Source: Burhinus oedicnemus (lineage: Eukaryota > Chordata > Aves > Charadriiformes > Burhinidae). Taken from it: a DNA stretch of 64,000 bases. A model generated the notes under the pieces. The model made no database searches and had not been told where the DNA came from. It saw only the letters and a list, made by a program, of their open reading frames with translations. Both the position numbers and the translations under genes were made by a program. Below are positions 62,241-64,000 of this stretch, in pieces. The stretch's first letter is position 1. The number at the start of each line of letters is the position of its first letter. Location of the stretch: positions 3,856,101 through 3,920,100 of the forward strand of contig VFFE01007215.1 of the NCBI GenBank assembly GCA_008921705.1, written 5' to 3'.

Positions 62241-64000
62241 CTAGACCAGATTGCTTGAAGCCTCATCCAGACTGGCTTTGAGCACTTCCAGGGATGGGGC
62301 CTCCACAACTTCCTTGGGCAACCTGTTCCAATGTCTCGCTACCCTCACAGTAAAGAATTTCTTCCTGAGATCTAATCTAAATCTACCCCCTTCCAGTAGG
62401 AAGCCATTACCCTTTGTCCTGTCACTATATGCCCTTGTAAAAAGTCCCTCTCCAGATCTCTTGTAGGCGCCCTTCAGATAATGGAATGCTGCTATAACAT
62501 CACCCCCAAGCCTTCTCTTCTCCAGGCTGAACAACCCCAACTCTCTCAACCTGTCTTCATAGCAGAGGTGCTCCAGCCCTCTGATCCTCTTTGTGGCCCT
62601 CCTCTGGACCTGCTCCAACAGGTCCGTGTCCTTCTTATGTTTGAGGCTCCAGAGCTGGACACAGTATTCCAGGTGGGGTCTCATGAGAACGTAGTAGAGG
62701 GGCAGAATCCCCTCCCTTGACCTGCTGGCCATGCTTCTTTGGATGCAGCCCAGGATACAGTTGGCTTTCTGGGCTGTAAGTGCATATTGCCAGGTCATGT
62801 TGAGCTTCTCATCCACCAACACCCCCAAGTCCTTCTCACCAGGGCTGCTCTTGATCCATTCCCCGCCAAGCCTGTATTTGTGCTTGGGATTGCCCTGACC
62901 CACGTGCAGGGCCTTGCACTCAGCCTTGTTGAACTTCTTGAGGTTGGCACGGGCCCACCTCTCAAGCCTGTCCAGGTCCCTCTGGATGGCATCCCTTCTC
63001 TCCAGCTTGTCGACTGCTCCACACAGCTTGGTGTTGTCAGCAAACTTGCTGAGGGTGCACTCAATCCCAACATCCATGTCCCCAACAAAGATGTTAAATA
63101 GTAGTGGTCCCAGTACTGACCCCTGAGGAACATCACTCATCACTGCTCGCCACTTGGACATTGAGCCGTTGACCACAACTCTTTGAGTACGACTGTCCAG
63201 CCAGTTCCTTATCCACCAAGTGGTCCATTGGTCAAATCCATGTCTCTCCAATTTAGAGACCAGGATGTTGTGTGGGACAGTGTCAAATGCTTTGCACAAG
63301 TCCAGGTAGGTGATGTCAGTTGCTCTCCCCTTATCCACCAAGGCTGTAACCTCATTGTAGAAGGCCACCAAATTTGTCAGGCACGATTTGCCCTTAGTGA
63401 AGCCATGTTGGCTGCCACCGATCATCTCCTTATTTTCCATATGCTTTAGCAGATTTTCCAGTTCCATGATCTTGCCGGGCATAGAGGTGAGACTGACCAG
63501 CCTGTAGTTCCCCGGGTCTTCTTTTTACCCTTTTTAAAAACGGGGGTTATGTTCCCCTTTTTCCAGTCAGCAGGAACTTCACCAGACTGCCACGATTTCT
63601 CAAATACAAGGGAAAGTGACTTGGCAACTACATCCACCAGTTCCCTTAGGACCTGCGGATGAATGTCATCAGGTCCCATGGACTTGTGTAGCTTCAGGTT
63701 CCTCAGCTGGTCTTGGACCTGGTCTCGGACCTGGTCTCCTCCTACAGTGGGCGGTTCCTCATCCTCCTAGTCCCTGCCTTTGCCTCCTGTGACTTGGGCG
63801 GTGTGGCTAGAGCCCTTATCGGTGAAGACTGAGGCAAAAAAGTCATTGAGTATCTCCACCTTCTCCATGTCCCAGGTGACCAGGTCTCCCGTTTCCTTCT
63901 TGAGTGGGCCCACATCTTCCCTAGTCTTCCTTTTGTCCCTGATATACCTATAGAAGGCTTTCTTGTTGCCCCTTATGCCCCTGGCCAGATTTAACTCTAT
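62241..64000 (-). pseudogene. CR1 ORF2 (linker and reverse transcriptase), disabled
   Basis: Reverse-transcriptase part of CR1 ORF2. A 413-codon open stretch runs from 63482 down to the stop at 62241-62243. It contains [11 protein letters not shown], motif [15 protein letters not shown], the motif B box as [10 protein letters not shown] (first Gly replaced by Asp) and motif C as FADNTKL (second catalytic Asp replaced by Asn). The coding frame continues upstream after a one-base deletion in an A run (T5 on the + strand, 63522-63526; the 14-kb copy has six). The next segment (63446-63679 and beyond) encodes the IHPQVLREL and [10 protein letters not shown] blocks typical of CR1 before the fingers. 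A TAG at 63767-63769 interrupts that segment. Relative to the 14-kb copy there is also a 3-codon in-frame deletion soon after the internal ATG. The product is certainly non-functional as it stands. Confidence 0.92.
63707..63730 (-). repeat. 12-bp tandem duplication in CR1 ORF2 linker
   Basis: CTGGTCTTGGAC and CTGGTCTCGGAC lie head to tail, with a partial third unit following. Twelve bases preserve reading frame (DQVR/DQVQ on the coding strand). The 14-kb copy has only one such unit, so this is either copy-specific or a subfamily length variant. Confidence 0.75.

Larger units (their letters stand above)
62142..64000 (-). mobile_element. CR1 LINE copy running off the window
   Basis: A CR1 element on the - strand. 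Its 3' end, at the left, has three copies of the terminal unit (ATTCTATG twice, ATTCTGTG once) at about 62142-62169, then the conserved 3' UTR and ORF2. It is longer than the 14-kb copy: it still contains the linker before the reverse transcriptase (an FYRYI block near 63950 and an FFASVF block near 63815) and continues past 64000, so an endonuclease domain may exist outside. A 12-bp tandem duplication lies at 63707-63730. Its 3' UTR and reverse transcriptase are close to the 14-kb copy, so both belong to one subfamily. Confidence 0.95.

Noticed and set aside
1..64000. CRISPR array, phage, operon or bacterial defence system
   Set aside because: The window is vertebrate nuclear DNA. No regularly spaced repeats or prokaryotic genes are present.

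Overview
This window looks like gene-poor nuclear DNA from a bird, probably a large intergenic region or a long intron. The main evidence is four copies of the CR1 LINE family. Two of them share a reverse-transcriptase frame typical of avian CR1, and CR1 3' ends carry the ATTCTATG-type 8-bp repeat that marks the family. An LTR beginning TGTCCTGG also fits. The background is AT-rich with many A/T runs and G/T-rich low-complexity tracts. Two runs of N (50 and 20 bases) mark assembly gaps. I cannot name the species; a neoavian bird is a guess from the CR1 subfamily.

Layout. 1-1839: unique AT-rich DNA. 1840-3190: a very old, broken CR1 copy on the + strand. 3191-5744: unique DNA. 5745-6519: an LTR-type element flanked by a 5-bp duplication and carrying its 5' end twice. 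6520-14344: unique DNA with a 50-N gap. 14345-15943: a fairly young CR1 copy (+) with a 416-codon open reverse-transcriptase segment. 15944-17884: unique DNA. 17885-18709: an older CR1 copy (+). 18710-19887: unique DNA, then a T/G-rich tract ending in 24 G and a 20-N gap. 19888-60317: about 40 kb of unique non-coding DNA with small palindromes, low-complexity tracts, a TAAT-rich stretch near 43.2-43.5 kb and two modestly GC-richer zones near 53.6-54.4 and 56.34-56.47 kb. 60318-60393: a CR1 3'-end fragment (+). 60394-62141: unique DNA with a perfect 25-bp palindrome. 62142-64000: a CR1 copy on the - strand, closely related to the 14-kb copy, running off the window.

Genes. I find no recognisable host protein-coding exon, tRNA, rRNA or known ncRNA. 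The only substantial coding-like sequences are the two CR1 reverse transcriptases, and both are disabled. A weak three-exon model (56980-60924), consistent in reading phase, is given as a finding only. I found no convincing new biological system. The best leads are the odd LTR structure, the shared Asp-to-Asn change in the catalytic motif of both young CR1 copies, two perfect 12-bp-arm palindromes and a homeodomain-site-rich block that may be a conserved non-coding element.
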